The notes below the pieces were generated by a model, which saw only the letters and a list, made by a program, of their open reading frames with translations, made no database searches and had not been told where the DNA came from. 64,000 nt of DNA from assembly GCF_027568575.1 (NCBI RefSeq), contig NZ_JANUVP010000016.1, one strand, 5' to 3'. Within the stretch, counting starts at the first letter, position 1, and each line of letters opens with the position of its first letter. This stretch comes from Caldifermentibacillus hisashii. GTDB lineage: Bacteria; Bacillota; Bacilli; Bacillales; Caldibacillaceae. Positions 1-7,833 of this stretch are shown here, in pieces. The position numbers and the translations under genes were made by a program.

Positions 1-61
1 AAGCAGTAATGGATAAAACAGTAACAGCAATTTTTAAGAATGTTGATAATGATTGATTCAT
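1..61 (-). CDS. small pilin-like membrane peptide, partial (3' end outside window)
   Basis: The first 20 codons are visible and the gene runs off the left edge. They are identical to the start of the neighbouring gene at 126-293 (MNQSLSTFLKIAVTVL then a hydrophobic run) and share the same AGGAGG ribosome binding site. The two copies lie in a perfect 77-bp direct repeat, so this is a recent tandem duplication. The position at the distal end of the Tad-like operon suggests a pilin-like subunit. No classical prepilin cleavage motif is visible, so the role is inferred. Confidence 0.7.
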   Translation of the reverse strand, partial: MNQSLSTFLKIAVTVLSITA

Positions 62-125
62 ATACGTTTATCCTCCTAATAATTAAAAAGTAATTGTTTA
101 TATAAAATGAAAGTACTAGAGAAAA

Positions 126-293
126 TCAAGGTGTATAAGCTTTTGAAGCAGCTGGAGTTGCAACCCCTGTGATTTTCCCTTGATATTCATCTACTTCGCT
201 GTTAACCATTCCATAACCAAAAACAAATAAGAAAGCAGTAATGGATAAAACAGTAACAGCAATTTTTAAGAATGTTGATAATGATTGATTCAT
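126..293 (-). CDS. small pilin-like membrane peptide (55 aa)
   Basis: The 55-residue product has one hydrophobic segment (about residues 8-31) after a short polar N-terminus, then a polar tail containing VDEYQGK. An ideal ribosome binding site (AGGAGGATAAACGTATATG) fixes the start. The motif SLSTF-x-KIA-x-TV is shared with the peptide at 468-626. The gene lies downstream of TadC in the same direction, where Tad loci often carry pilin genes. It lacks the G-x4-E-Y/F processing site of Flp pilins, so it may be an unprocessed or different type of subunit. The function is inferred from context. Confidence 0.75.
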   Translation of the reverse strand: MNQSLSTFLKIAVTVLSITAFLFVFGYGMVNSEVDEYQGKITGVATPAASKAYTP

Positions 294-315
294 ATACGTT
301 TATCCTCCTTTATAA

Positions 316-471
316 TTAGTTCTTAAATTGAATTTGATGCTGTGTTTTCATAACCTCTTCATGCTGTGAATTTTTATCTGCTAAAGAATTAAAAGAAATT
401 CCAAAGACGAATGCAACGATAACTAGAACGGTTGCTGCTATAAGCATGAATGTGCCTAACGTTTCTTTCAA
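316..471 (-). CDS. small single-pass membrane peptide (51 aa)
   Basis: It starts at a TTG (469-471) that overlaps the TGA of the upstream gene as TTGA, with GGCGGGGGTG as ribosome binding site, so the two are probably translationally coupled. One membrane segment spans about residues 7-29, followed by a polar, Gln/His-rich tail (KNSQHEEVMKTQHQIQ). It is a third member of the set of tiny hydrophobic peptides at the end of the Tad-like operon. No homologue is recognised. Confidence 0.65.
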   Translation of the reverse strand: MKETLGTFMLIAATVLVIVAFVFGISFNSLADKNSQHEEVMKTQHQIQFKN

Positions 472-626
472 TTGTCAACACCCCCGCCATTTGAGGATAT
501 GTATGCGGCTATTTGATCAGCAAGATCCCCCATTGTTTCAAACATTGTGCCAAAAATAAAAATGCTAATTGTGATAACAGTAATAGCAATCTTCATGAAA
601 GTACTTAGCGAGGTATTAATAGACAT
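468..626 (-). CDS. small pilin-like membrane peptide (52 aa)
   Basis: It begins MSINTSLSTFMKIAITV, with one membrane segment (about residues 8-29) and a Gly-rich end (SSNGGGVDN). The N-terminal block SLSTF-x-KIA is shared with the peptides at 1-61 and 126-293, so the three are paralogues. The ribosome binding site AGGGGGTG precedes the ATG closely. It is first of the four peptides after TadC (22 bp gap). It is probably a membrane or pilus subunit of the Tad-like machine, by context only. Confidence 0.7.
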   Translation of the reverse strand: MSINTSLSTFMKIAITVITISIFIFGTMFETMGDLADQIAAYISSNGGGVDN

Positions 627-648
627 CACCCCCTTAAATATAAGTTTT

Positions 649-1563
649 TTACATATTGGAAGATTCCAATATAGCAGCGACCATCGTGATGATTACCATT
701 ATTAAATTAAGGATAATAATAAAATGGGTAGATTTTATCGGTAAACTCAATAAATCAGTTGTAATCTTTCTCCTCCTTCGATAATTTTCTATTTGTGACC
801 GGATGAACATGTTATGCATTCCTCTTAATTGATTTAACACTGTTTTTCGGTCCATATTATCCAAATTTTTTATAACCCCCACAAGTGCATCAGCTTCTTT
901 AGAGTTTAGCTCTTTTGAAAATTTTTCAAGAGCGATAGTTGGTCCTTCATCATTACCCCAAGAAGCCAGTAACATTGTGAGTGGCTTATCTAACACCGTA
1001 AAATAGGGTTTTATATCGCGTAGAACGCTATACGTGTTAATTCGCCGGTTCGTCATCATTTCTATTTCATTAATTAATAGGTCATATAACATAAAAACTT
1101 CTGCGTTTTTCTTCGCTTGATGGTAACTGATTGCTTTTTTCATAAAAAATGTAAATAACGAATAACGAAAACCAGGTGCCCCCAAAATCCCAATTAAAGT
1201 AATAATAAGCATGGCTAACATCGTAGATTTTGTTGCTGTATGAAATAACAAAGGGACAAAAACATAATAAAGGATTAAAAATATCAAGGTTCCCCAATAA
1301 ATCAAATAAAATCTTAATCCGTTTAGCCCGAGTGGGTATTGGGCTTTTTTAAACCATTCTTCAGCTTTACTTTTCGACGCATTTTCAACAAATTTATCCT
1401 TATTACTCAAAAAATTTCTTTTCAACCGTAAGCGACTTTGAATTCGTTCCTCCCTTGAGCTAAGACCCATATATACAAGGGCACCGGCTAAACAAGAAAG
1501 GATAAAGGCTATGAAATAAACAAAGATAGGTAGAATTTTAAAAAATATGGTTTCTGTTTGCAT
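649..1563 (-). CDS. tadC: TadC-like type II secretion F-domain inner membrane protein
   Basis: The protein has 304 residues with an N-terminal membrane anchor (about residues 10-32), a pair of membrane segments near residues 85-135 and a C-terminal segment ending in a polar tail. The cytoplasmic loop between them (about 150-270) has the all-helical character of T2SSF domains. GspF/TadB/TadC proteins form the membrane platform that works with the TadA ATPase to assemble a pilus. It follows the TadB-like gene by 15 bp, with its own ribosome binding site (GGAGAAAGGT). The assignment rests on topology and gene order rather than on a sharp motif. Confidence 0.75.
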   Translation of the reverse strand: MQTETIFFKILPIFVYFIAFILSCLAGALVYMGLSSREERIQSRLRLKRNFLSNKDKFVENASKSKAEEWFKKAQYPLGLNGLRFYLIYWGTLIFLILYYVFVPLLFHTATKSTMLAMLIITLIGILGAPGFRYSLFTFFMKKAISYHQAKKNAEVFMLYDLLINEIEMMTNRRINTYSVLRDIKPYFTVLDKPLTMLLASWGNDEGPTIALEKFSKELNSKEADALVGVIKNLDNMDRKTVLNQLRGMHNMFIRSQIENYRRRRKITTDLLSLPIKSTHFIIILNLIMVIITMVAAILESSNM

Positions 1564-1578
1564 ATACCTTTCTCCTTT

Positions 1579-2562
1579 CTATAAGTCGTTTTTTGGTTGT
1601 TTTAAGAAAACAGATATAATGATTGAAAATATTACACCCACACTAGAAAGAATGAACAAGAAGAGAGTGACACTGTTCCTAAATTGTAACTGAAACCAAT
1701 CTTGTGCCCCCGAAGAATAATAACCTAAAAGTAAGAAACCAATAAATGCCGGTATTGTAAAGTACCCATTGTAGACAACATCCAAAGTTTCAGACTTTGC
1801 CTCTTCCAACATCTCTTCTGTATCTTCAATTTGTTTGGTTAATGTCATTAGGGCATTAATTACATTTTCCCCATGAAGATAAGATTTCAAGATAATACTT
1901 CCTAGACGTTTTGACCAATTAGAACCAGCGGTATAAGTGAAAATTTGTATACTATCACGAAGTTCTGATTCATTCCTTGATACTTGCAAATCTGAGACCA
2001 ATTTAATAATAACTTTGCGAAGCTGATGGTTTTGAATTTCTTTTTGAGTCTCAGTCAGTGCGTAATACATATCGAAATTAGCCGAATTATAATTCTGAGT
2101 TAGTTTCTGAACAATACTCAAAAATTCTTGTCCCATCAAGTATCGAATGTTACTTAATTTTAAACGTAAAAATAAATATGGAATCAGCGCAAGAAGTGCA
2201 CCTAAAACTATAGAAATTACTAAATCGTTTATAATAAACCCTATAAATAGTGAAGAGATAACGCCAACTAAACCGGAAAAAAACATAAAAATGGGAACAT
2301 CCCAATCATTACGTTCTTCCTTAGTTGTTCGGATTAGTAAATATAAATGTCGCATAAGTGGACTTTTGTATTCATTTTGATTGGAAATCAAGGTCATACT
2401 CCGAACTTTACGTATGCGATACCGGTAATTCCACTCTGCATATTTATTTTGGAGACTGGACATCATTATGGTTATTGAAGTCCATAGAGAGCTGACCAAT
2501 AAGATAAAATACAGTATGTAGCTTATACCGTTATACCAAAACCAATTATACAAGCTACTCAT
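1579..2562 (-). CDS. tadB: TadB-like type II secretion F-domain inner membrane protein
   Basis: The start is taken at the ATG that overlaps the stop of the TadA-like gene as ATGAGTAG, with GGGAGATGAGGG as ribosome binding site. A longer reading frame starting at 2589 would lie entirely inside tadA. The 327-residue product has an N-terminal membrane segment, a hydrophobic pair around residues 95-135, a helical cytoplasmic loop with an EMLEEAKSETLD stretch and two C-terminal segments. This is the T2SSF/TadB layout. It pairs with the TadC-like protein encoded next to it. Confidence 0.78.
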   Translation of the reverse strand: MSSLYNWFWYNGISYILYFILLVSSLWTSITIMMSSLQNKYAEWNYRYRIRKVRSMTLISNQNEYKSPLMRHLYLLIRTTKEERNDWDVPIFMFFSGLVGVISSLFIGFIINDLVISIVLGALLALIPYLFLRLKLSNIRYLMGQEFLSIVQKLTQNYNSANFDMYYALTETQKEIQNHQLRKVIIKLVSDLQVSRNESELRDSIQIFTYTAGSNWSKRLGSIILKSYLHGENVINALMTLTKQIEDTEEMLEEAKSETLDVVYNGYFTIPAFIGFLLLGYYSSGAQDWFQLQFRNSVTLFLFILSSVGVIFSIIISVFLKQPKNDL

Positions 2563-4084
2563 GGCCCTCATCTCCCAATAAAGAATCAATAATCTGATCT
2601 TTCACTTTCATATATTCACGCATAGGGGATATTTTTTCTTTCCGTTTTAAATGCTGAATGATAATCTCTGTATCATCCCAACTCTGTTCTGCCATGAGTG
2701 ATAAGAGTTCTTTTGTAATCTCAGAAGAATAATAGTATTGTTTTGTCACTGGACTATACCGTATAAGGTCTTGGGTACGATGAATACGTTTATCTTCATC
2801 CCATATAACTTCTGTAACTCCAATGACTCTTTTCTTACGACGGTCTCGGTCAGAACTCATGGTAACAATAATATCGATATTTCTAGCTACCCGTTCCAGT
2901 TCATTGTCAAAATTCCGGTTAGGAAAAACATCTAAAATGTGACGTGTTATTTGGGGAACCACATTTTCAACCGAGGTTAAGTGATAAGTGGAATAGGCTC
3001 CTCTTTCACCACGCTCACATGCTTGTAAATACCCTTCGGTTTCTAGGGAACGAATTTCACCTACAACAATATAATCATGCTCCATCCGCAACAATCTTGG
3101 CATTGCATGATGTAGATCCCCCTCTGTAGCTTGGATTTCAAAAACCAGTCGATCTTTGAACTGTTTTGATAATTCTAATTCAAAATGTTTTTCCATAACT
3201 GCAGCTACATAGGATGGATCCCTTTCTCTTAACATAGTTTTCATGAAAGTAGATTTAGCAGAACGAACCCGTCCAGCAAATATCGTGTTTGTCATCACTC
3301 TGGCCAAGGACCGGAAGAAAGGAATATCATCGTAAAGAATCGTTCCAAGGCTTGCTTGTTCTTCCAATGTCATATTTTTAACGACAAATCGCCGGAACAT
3401 AATATAATTTTCTTTACTACGTGGTCTTTGTATCATCGTGATACGGCTACCATCTTCTCTCTCAATTTCAAGTTCAGGGGTTTGATCATTTATAACAGCG
3501 TCTTTAACCCGCATAGTGAACGCCCTTTTTATTCGTTCGACCGCCTCTTCATTTTCAAATTCTTCGGGTTGTTTCACGAATTGCCCGTTTATATCTAACC
3601 AAAGTTGCGTGCCACGAATAACAGCCGCTTCACTCTGGGGAAGCTTGTCCCATTTATGGAGAATACTTACTCCCCATACTTCATGGAAGATCGCTTCAGC
3701 CAAGTCGTCATAAAAACTAGGATAGTCATTGGACGTAATATTTTCTTTCTGCAATACTTCATTAATTTTCGTAATAAAGTAAGACATAGCTTGTTTGTCA
3801 CCAATAATTGCTTTATGCTGACGTTCGAGCCATATATTTTCATTAGATGTAAAACCATCCACGTCAACCAAGTTCTCTTTCGATCCATCAAAAGTCCCGT
3901 CAACAATAATTGTGTTTAATTGTTCTCTAATTTTCTGGCAAATGTCTTTGAAAGATTTTCTTCGGGCAAAGGTTGTGACAAAGTCCATCCGTAACCCTTT
4001 TTCTGCAATGGATTTAGCTAACCATTCGGACGAGCTAAAAGGTTTTTCCAAACCAAGTTCTTCTTCTATATTTTTAAAAACCAC
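2555..4084 (-). CDS. tadA: TadA/CpaF-like secretion ATPase (VirB11 superfamily)
   Basis: This 509-residue ATPase should power pilus assembly or secretion. A P-loop-like element (GRVRSAKST, about residues 271-279) occupies the Walker A position, followed by VVGEIRSLE (Walker B region) and GAYSTYHLTS, the His-box of TadA/VirB11 ATPases. The usual GSGKT is altered to RSAKST: the Lys and Ser/Thr remain but a Gly is Ala. The N-terminal 230 residues match the CpaF N-domain in size. The start is GTG with GGCGGGTGA upstream. VirB-type transfer systems of Gram-positives normally lack a VirB11, so this protein could serve the plasmid's transfer apparatus. Confidence 0.85.
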   Translation of the reverse strand: MVFKNIEEELGLEKPFSSSEWLAKSIAEKGLRMDFVTTFARRKSFKDICQKIREQLNTIIVDGTFDGSKENLVDVDGFTSNENIWLERQHKAIIGDKQAMSYFITKINEVLQKENITSNDYPSFYDDLAEAIFHEVWGVSILHKWDKLPQSEAAVIRGTQLWLDINGQFVKQPEEFENEEAVERIKRAFTMRVKDAVINDQTPELEIEREDGSRITMIQRPRSKENYIMFRRFVVKNMTLEEQASLGTILYDDIPFFRSLARVMTNTIFAGRVRSAKSTFMKTMLRERDPSYVAAVMEKHFELELSKQFKDRLVFEIQATEGDLHHAMPRLLRMEHDYIVVGEIRSLETEGYLQACERGERGAYSTYHLTSVENVVPQITRHILDVFPNRNFDNELERVARNIDIIVTMSSDRDRRKKRVIGVTEVIWDEDKRIHRTQDLIRYSPVTKQYYYSSEITKELLSLMAEQSWDDTEIIIQHLKRKEKISPMREYMKVKDQIIDSLLGDEGHE

Positions 4085-4102
4085 TTTTCTTCACCCGCCT
4101 TT

Positions 4103-5257
4103 CTATCGAAATAAAGAAAATAATCCTTTCCTGTCTTTTTTCGATTCCGTTACAACATCTTTTTCACTTAATCGGCATTCAGAAATGATTACATTGCTTA
4201 CTAAGTCAATTGATTTCATAAACATAGGGTCACCTAGATCATATAATAGTCTTTTTTGGTATGCTGCCATTGTTCCTAAATCACCCAAATCAGGTAAGGT
4301 TGCCACTTTGGTCATTTCTAATTCATCCTCTAGCGCTTTTTCGCTAATCAATGTATTGTGCGGTTGATATTTATTAATAACTAACATAAAATCTTCTGAT
4401 TTTCCGCCTGTCGGTTCAATTAATTGCTGAAATACATAGGGAAAATATCCTCGGTACCCTTTTTCTTCTTGATTCGTTACCAGAAACCGTAAATTACTAG
4501 ATAAGTATGCCTGAACGGTTGGTGCAGTATCAAAATGAGTACCTCCATCAATTAAAATTACATCAAAGACTTGTTTGGCAATCTCAATTAAATGTTGGAT
4601 TTCACTTGGCTGGAAAAATCTTTGCATTTTAATGTCTCTATTTCCGGCTAAATGATAAAAACTTTGGTTATAGTAAACGGCTTCTGAAAGCCTAGCAGGT
4701 GTTAAATTATTTGTCTTTAAATCAACTTTTAAATCATTTAAATACTGTCCGCGATAATCGTAAAAATAATCTGCCGGATCCCAGCTATTCAAACTAAGTA
4801 CCAAAACTTTATCTTTTACTTTTTGAGAAAGTGAACGAGCCAAATTTAAAACAGTAGTTGTAACACCAGCGCCACTATGAGTTCCAAAGAAACTAACGAT
4901 TCGCCGTAGATAATTATTTTTATCGGTAGTTTCATTCATTACTTGTTCCACTACTTGATCAAGTGTGGAATATTCATTGATTACCTTTACTTTATATGCT
5001 GCGCATAACCGGGTTGTGTTTCGCATGATAATATCGCTGTTAATAGAACCCGGTTTATAGTAAATCGGACAAGTTGGAAAAATTTCCCGAACTTTATCCA
5101 AGTGATCAAGATTGAATGTTTCGCCATCCAGCAGGACCATATCAATCGTGATGGTTGGCACTTTGATTGTGTCCCAAATTAAAACCGTTTTTGCTTCCTC
5201 GTATTTTTCGAATAAGACTTTATATTCTGTATTTGTAGAGATAATAACAATTCTCAC
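4103..5257 (-). CDS. tadZ: TadZ/CpaE-like MinD-ParA family protein
   Basis: The 384-residue protein has a receiver-like N-terminal half (strand IVIISTN, then DMVLLDGE) and a C-terminal ParA/MinD-like domain starting at RRIVSFFGTHSGAGVTTT (about residues 137-154). The deviant Walker A is GTHSGAGVTT and lacks the usual Lys, as in some CpaE/TadZ proteins. TadZ/CpaE proteins localise the Tad apparatus at a pole or focus. A GTG start with AGAAGGAGCG upstream fixes the N-terminus. It is encoded between the CpaB-like gene and tadA. Localisation is the likely role, with ATP hydrolysis doubtful. Confidence 0.8.
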   Translation of the reverse strand: MRIVIISTNTEYKVLFEKYEEAKTVLIWDTIKVPTITIDMVLLDGETFNLDHLDKVREIFPTCPIYYKPGSINSDIIMRNTTRLCAAYKVKVINEYSTLDQVVEQVMNETTDKNNYLRRIVSFFGTHSGAGVTTTVLNLARSLSQKVKDKVLVLSLNSWDPADYFYDYRGQYLNDLKVDLKTNNLTPARLSEAVYYNQSFYHLAGNRDIKMQRFFQPSEIQHLIEIAKQVFDVILIDGGTHFDTAPTVQAYLSSNLRFLVTNQEEKGYRGYFPYVFQQLIEPTGGKSEDFMLVINKYQPHNTLISEKALEDELEMTKVATLPDLGDLGTMAAYQKRLLYDLGDPMFMKSIDLVSNVIISECRLSEKDVVTESKKDRKGLFSLFR

Positions 5258-5274
5258 GGATATATACGCTCCTT

Positions 5275-6051
5275 CTATTGATAAGTGATGTACAATTTTG
5301 CTCCTTTACCTAAAACTTCCCCCATTAACTTTGCGAAATCTTCTTCACTTAAAATAACTTCAAGGTCACTAATAACAGAGGTTGCATTAAGTCTCTTATC
5401 TTTAGATTCACTATCAGACGGAGATACAACTTCTTTGTTGCTTGAATCTTTCACATAAACGACACGAACATTTTTAAGAAATGGTTCCCGATTAATATCT
5501 GTTATCTGCTGGGATGTAGACGTTTTTGTCTCATCCGAATTTGTTTGTTCTTCTTCCTTTTGAGATGTATCCTGGGAACTGACTGTAGATGGACCGTTTT
5601 GTTCCATGCTGGTAGTTCCGTCACCATAAATTAAATAAATATCGACAACATCTTTTCGTCGCAGGGAGCCTGGTTTGGCATAAATCATGTCTTGTGTAAT
5701 TGGCCGAATGGCCTCTCCAATCTTTGGATCTGGAACCATTCTATCATGGTCAACCATTTTTTTTGATAGCATAGAATTTCCATAAATATCTTGTGCGGCA
5801 TCATAACCTATGATGGAATCCATTTCATCAGCTTTAATAATTCCATCAACAAGAGAATCTTTTTCTCTTCTCTCTATCATCAATTTATCCTCGGTTATTT
5901 GTTCGGATTTTCGAATGGTTTCTCCGGCTTTAACAACGACGACTTCCGTTGTATTAATTCTCTCTTTTATATAAAAGTCATAAACGAGAATAAATCCAAT
6001 AGTGAGTACAGATGTCATAATTCCTACTATAATTTTCGTTCTGGGTTTCAT
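5275..6051 (-). CDS. CpaB/RcpC-like SAF-domain membrane protein
   Basis: The 258-residue protein has one N-terminal membrane segment (about residues 7-28) and then an SAF-like domain (VVVVKAGETIRKSEQITEDKL), the signature of CpaB/RcpC pilus proteins and flagellar FlgA. A Ser/Thr/Gln/Glu-rich linker (about residues 155-190) separates a C-terminal domain with the CpaB-type VIL..EDFAKLMGE run. In Tad systems CpaB links the inner-membrane platform to the envelope. Its ATG overlaps the end of the upstream CpaE-like gene by 4 bp. In a Gram-positive with no outer membrane it may act in cell wall passage. Confidence 0.75.
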   Translation of the reverse strand: MKPRTKIIVGIMTSVLTIGFILVYDFYIKERINTTEVVVVKAGETIRKSEQITEDKLMIERREKDSLVDGIIKADEMDSIIGYDAAQDIYGNSMLSKKMVDHDRMVPDPKIGEAIRPITQDMIYAKPGSLRRKDVVDIYLIYGDGTTSMEQNGPSTVSSQDTSQKEEEQTNSDETKTSTSQQITDINREPFLKNVRVVYVKDSSNKEVVSPSDSESKDKRLNATSVISDLEVILSEEDFAKLMGEVLGKGAKLYITYQ

Positions 6052-7517
6052 TCTGTTGCTTCTGCTCCTTTCGTTTCAAATTTCTGAATAGAAATTTTTT
6101 TACCAAACAATTTTTTTATAAGACCACTCTTTTGCCTCTTCATAAGTTCGCCTGGCAAAATTTCGTTCAACAGAGGGAAAAGTACTGGCTCCAAAAACTT
6201 ATGATAATCCTTATAGTCATTTAAAAAGATCCCTTGGTATTGGCTTTCAAAGATATCTTGAGCCGGAAAGGCAGGTACAGTCGTTTTGAATTTACCTGTA
6301 TATAATTCTTTAATAATTTCATTTTCCTTCATATGATGAGTAAATCTATTTCCGATTAGCGAAGTTTTATTTGTAAGTAATAGTTCTCGCAAGAATTTAG
6401 TTGATAAATCTTCAGCTTCCTCAAAATATTGAATGTATGGGAAGTCCGGTTCCAAAACTATATAAAGATGATCAGTAATATCGTATAAATCCCGAAATAC
6501 ATCATTATTCCAATCCGATCCCACATCGATAATGGTTATAGTGGATGGCGTTGAGTACAACACTTTGACCCATGTATCAAATCCAATATCTTGCCCTAGG
6601 TAAATAAACTCATGAGTTGGATGTTTACAGATTAGGGATACCTGTTCTACTTTCCAGTCAGAAACAATGTCGAATGAGTTGGGTATATCTTTGCTATATT
6701 CATAAAACTTACTACGATAATTGTTCGTTTTTTGATGACCTATAAAGCGATCATACGTATATGGTTTGGCATATGGATTTTCAACATAAGTTACGGAGAC
6801 ATCCATTTGCGTAAGTGCTCTTGCTAATAAGTGCGAAATAAAAGAGCTTCCGCTACGCGGCAAAGGACTACCAACCATAATCAGTTTCTTTTTAACGGGT
6901 ACACCGATTACTTTTTCGGTTTGATTCAAAATTTCAATTTTGTAATCTCGCTTGATTATGTTTTTATTTACAACTTTTTGTACAACTGTTTTTTCTGTTT
7001 TCGTTGATTTCTCTTCTGCCGCTTCTTCCTTGTCCTCTTCATTTTCGAATGATATCGGGGGAATGGACACACCTTGGTTGAGTAAAAGGAATTTCTCAAC
7101 ATTAATAAAGCGCGGTTTTTCGATTAGTTGTTGGATAAAAACATCAAGATCGAATGAATTGGCATTGAAAATATCTCTTACGCCCAAACTTACAAGAGTC
7201 GATAAGAAAACATCTCCTCTTGGACGTTCACATAAAAAAACTAATCGCAAAGTTTCATCAAAAGCGGTATAAAAGCGCCGGATGAATTGCAGCCACTCTT
7301 TTTCTTTTTCTTCGTCAGTACTGTAGGAACTGGACAAATAATCATCATGAACAACTAGAATGTCAGGCTTTTCATTTTCAACGATTTCCAACAAGTATTG
7401 ACGATGAAAAACTTCCTGAGAAGACAGGGTAAATTCTTTGGGATATTTAGCAAATGTATTTTTTAAAATATTGGTATAATCTTTATCCCCAACAGCGATT
7501 AGCACTTTTTTTAACAA
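6048..7517 (-). CDS. CpaE-like protein with degenerate P-loop (489 aa)
   Basis: The start is placed at a TTG at 7515-7517 preceded by AGGAGTG. An upstream in-frame methionine would put the start inside the leader hairpin. An N-terminal receiver-like domain (LKKVLIAVGDKDYTN, then PDILVVHDDYL) is followed by a Lys/Glu-rich linker and a ParA/MinD-like fold beginning KKLIMVGSPLPRSGSSF. The P-loop has lost its Lys. The same layout recurs in the protein at 27938-29314, and the two are paralogues. It is the first gene of the Tad-like operon. A scaffold or localisation role is more likely than ATP hydrolysis. Confidence 0.7.
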   Translation of the reverse strand: MLKKVLIAVGDKDYTNILKNTFAKYPKEFTLSSQEVFHRQYLLEIVENEKPDILVVHDDYLSSSYSTDEEKEKEWLQFIRRFYTAFDETLRLVFLCERPRGDVFLSTLVSLGVRDIFNANSFDLDVFIQQLIEKPRFINVEKFLLLNQGVSIPPISFENEEDKEEAAEEKSTKTEKTVVQKVVNKNIIKRDYKIEILNQTEKVIGVPVKKKLIMVGSPLPRSGSSFISHLLARALTQMDVSVTYVENPYAKPYTYDRFIGHQKTNNYRSKFYEYSKDIPNSFDIVSDWKVEQVSLICKHPTHEFIYLGQDIGFDTWVKVLYSTPSTITIIDVGSDWNNDVFRDLYDITDHLYIVLEPDFPYIQYFEEAEDLSTKFLRELLLTNKTSLIGNRFTHHMKENEIIKELYTGKFKTTVPAFPAQDIFESQYQGIFLNDYKDYHKFLEPVLFPLLNEILPGELMKRQKSGLIKKLFGKKISIQKFETKGAEATE

Positions 7518-7539
7518 CGAAAACACTCCTAAAAAAGAA

Positions 7540-7610
7540 AAACACCCGAGATACAAACTTTTTTAAACCTAGAATTTAATCTAGGAAAAGAGTTTGTATC
7601 TCGGGTGTTT
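7540..7610 (-). terminator. leader terminator (attenuator) of the Tad-like operon
   Basis: A perfect 20-bp inverted repeat (7540-7559 with 7591-7610) encloses a second hairpin (CCTAGA/TCTAGG, 7568-7585). In the minus-strand transcript it is followed at once by TTCTTTTTTT, the ribosome binding site AGGAGTG and the TTG start of the first gene. It lies inside the 5' leader, downstream of the promoter at 7702-7730. It should therefore block expression unless bypassed. It is the strongest example of the leader-terminator pattern seen across the plasmid. Confidence 0.85.
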
Positions 7611-7701
7611 CCCGTTAAGTTTATTTATTATTTCAGGGAGTTCCCTCACTTTTGTGAGGGAAACTTAAAAAACTTTGAGAAAGGCAATTGCCTTTAAAAG
7701 A

Positions 7702-7730
7702 ATCATATCATTTTCTCAAATTACTATCAA
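7702..7730 (-). promoter_or_regulatory. sigma-A type promoter of the Tad-like operon
   Basis: Read on the minus strand, TTGATA (7725-7730) and TATGAT (7702-7707) are separated by exactly 17 bp. Transcription from about 7695 would give a leader of roughly 180 nt containing the palindrome AAAGGCAATTGCCTTT, a hairpin (CCCTCAC/GTGAGGG near 7642-7661) and the terminator at 7540-7610. Confidence 0.65.
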
Positions 7731-7833
7731 GTGGTTTTATTGAAGAAATTTCTGTTTTTTTCTATAAAATGGATGAAGTCATGATTATACAATCTTGAAG
7801 TCAAATTAGCATGAAGAATTCTTCCTTATCCTG

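Noticed and set aside
1..626. True Flp-type prepilins
   Set aside because: None of the four peptides has the G-x4-E-F/Y processing site; only the size, hydrophobic segment and location fit, so they are called pilin-like.
7518..7556. N-terminal extension of the CpaE-like gene up to an in-frame methionine
   Set aside because: The extra codons lie inside the leader hairpin and upstream of the AGGAGTG ribosome binding site; the TTG at 7517 is the better start.
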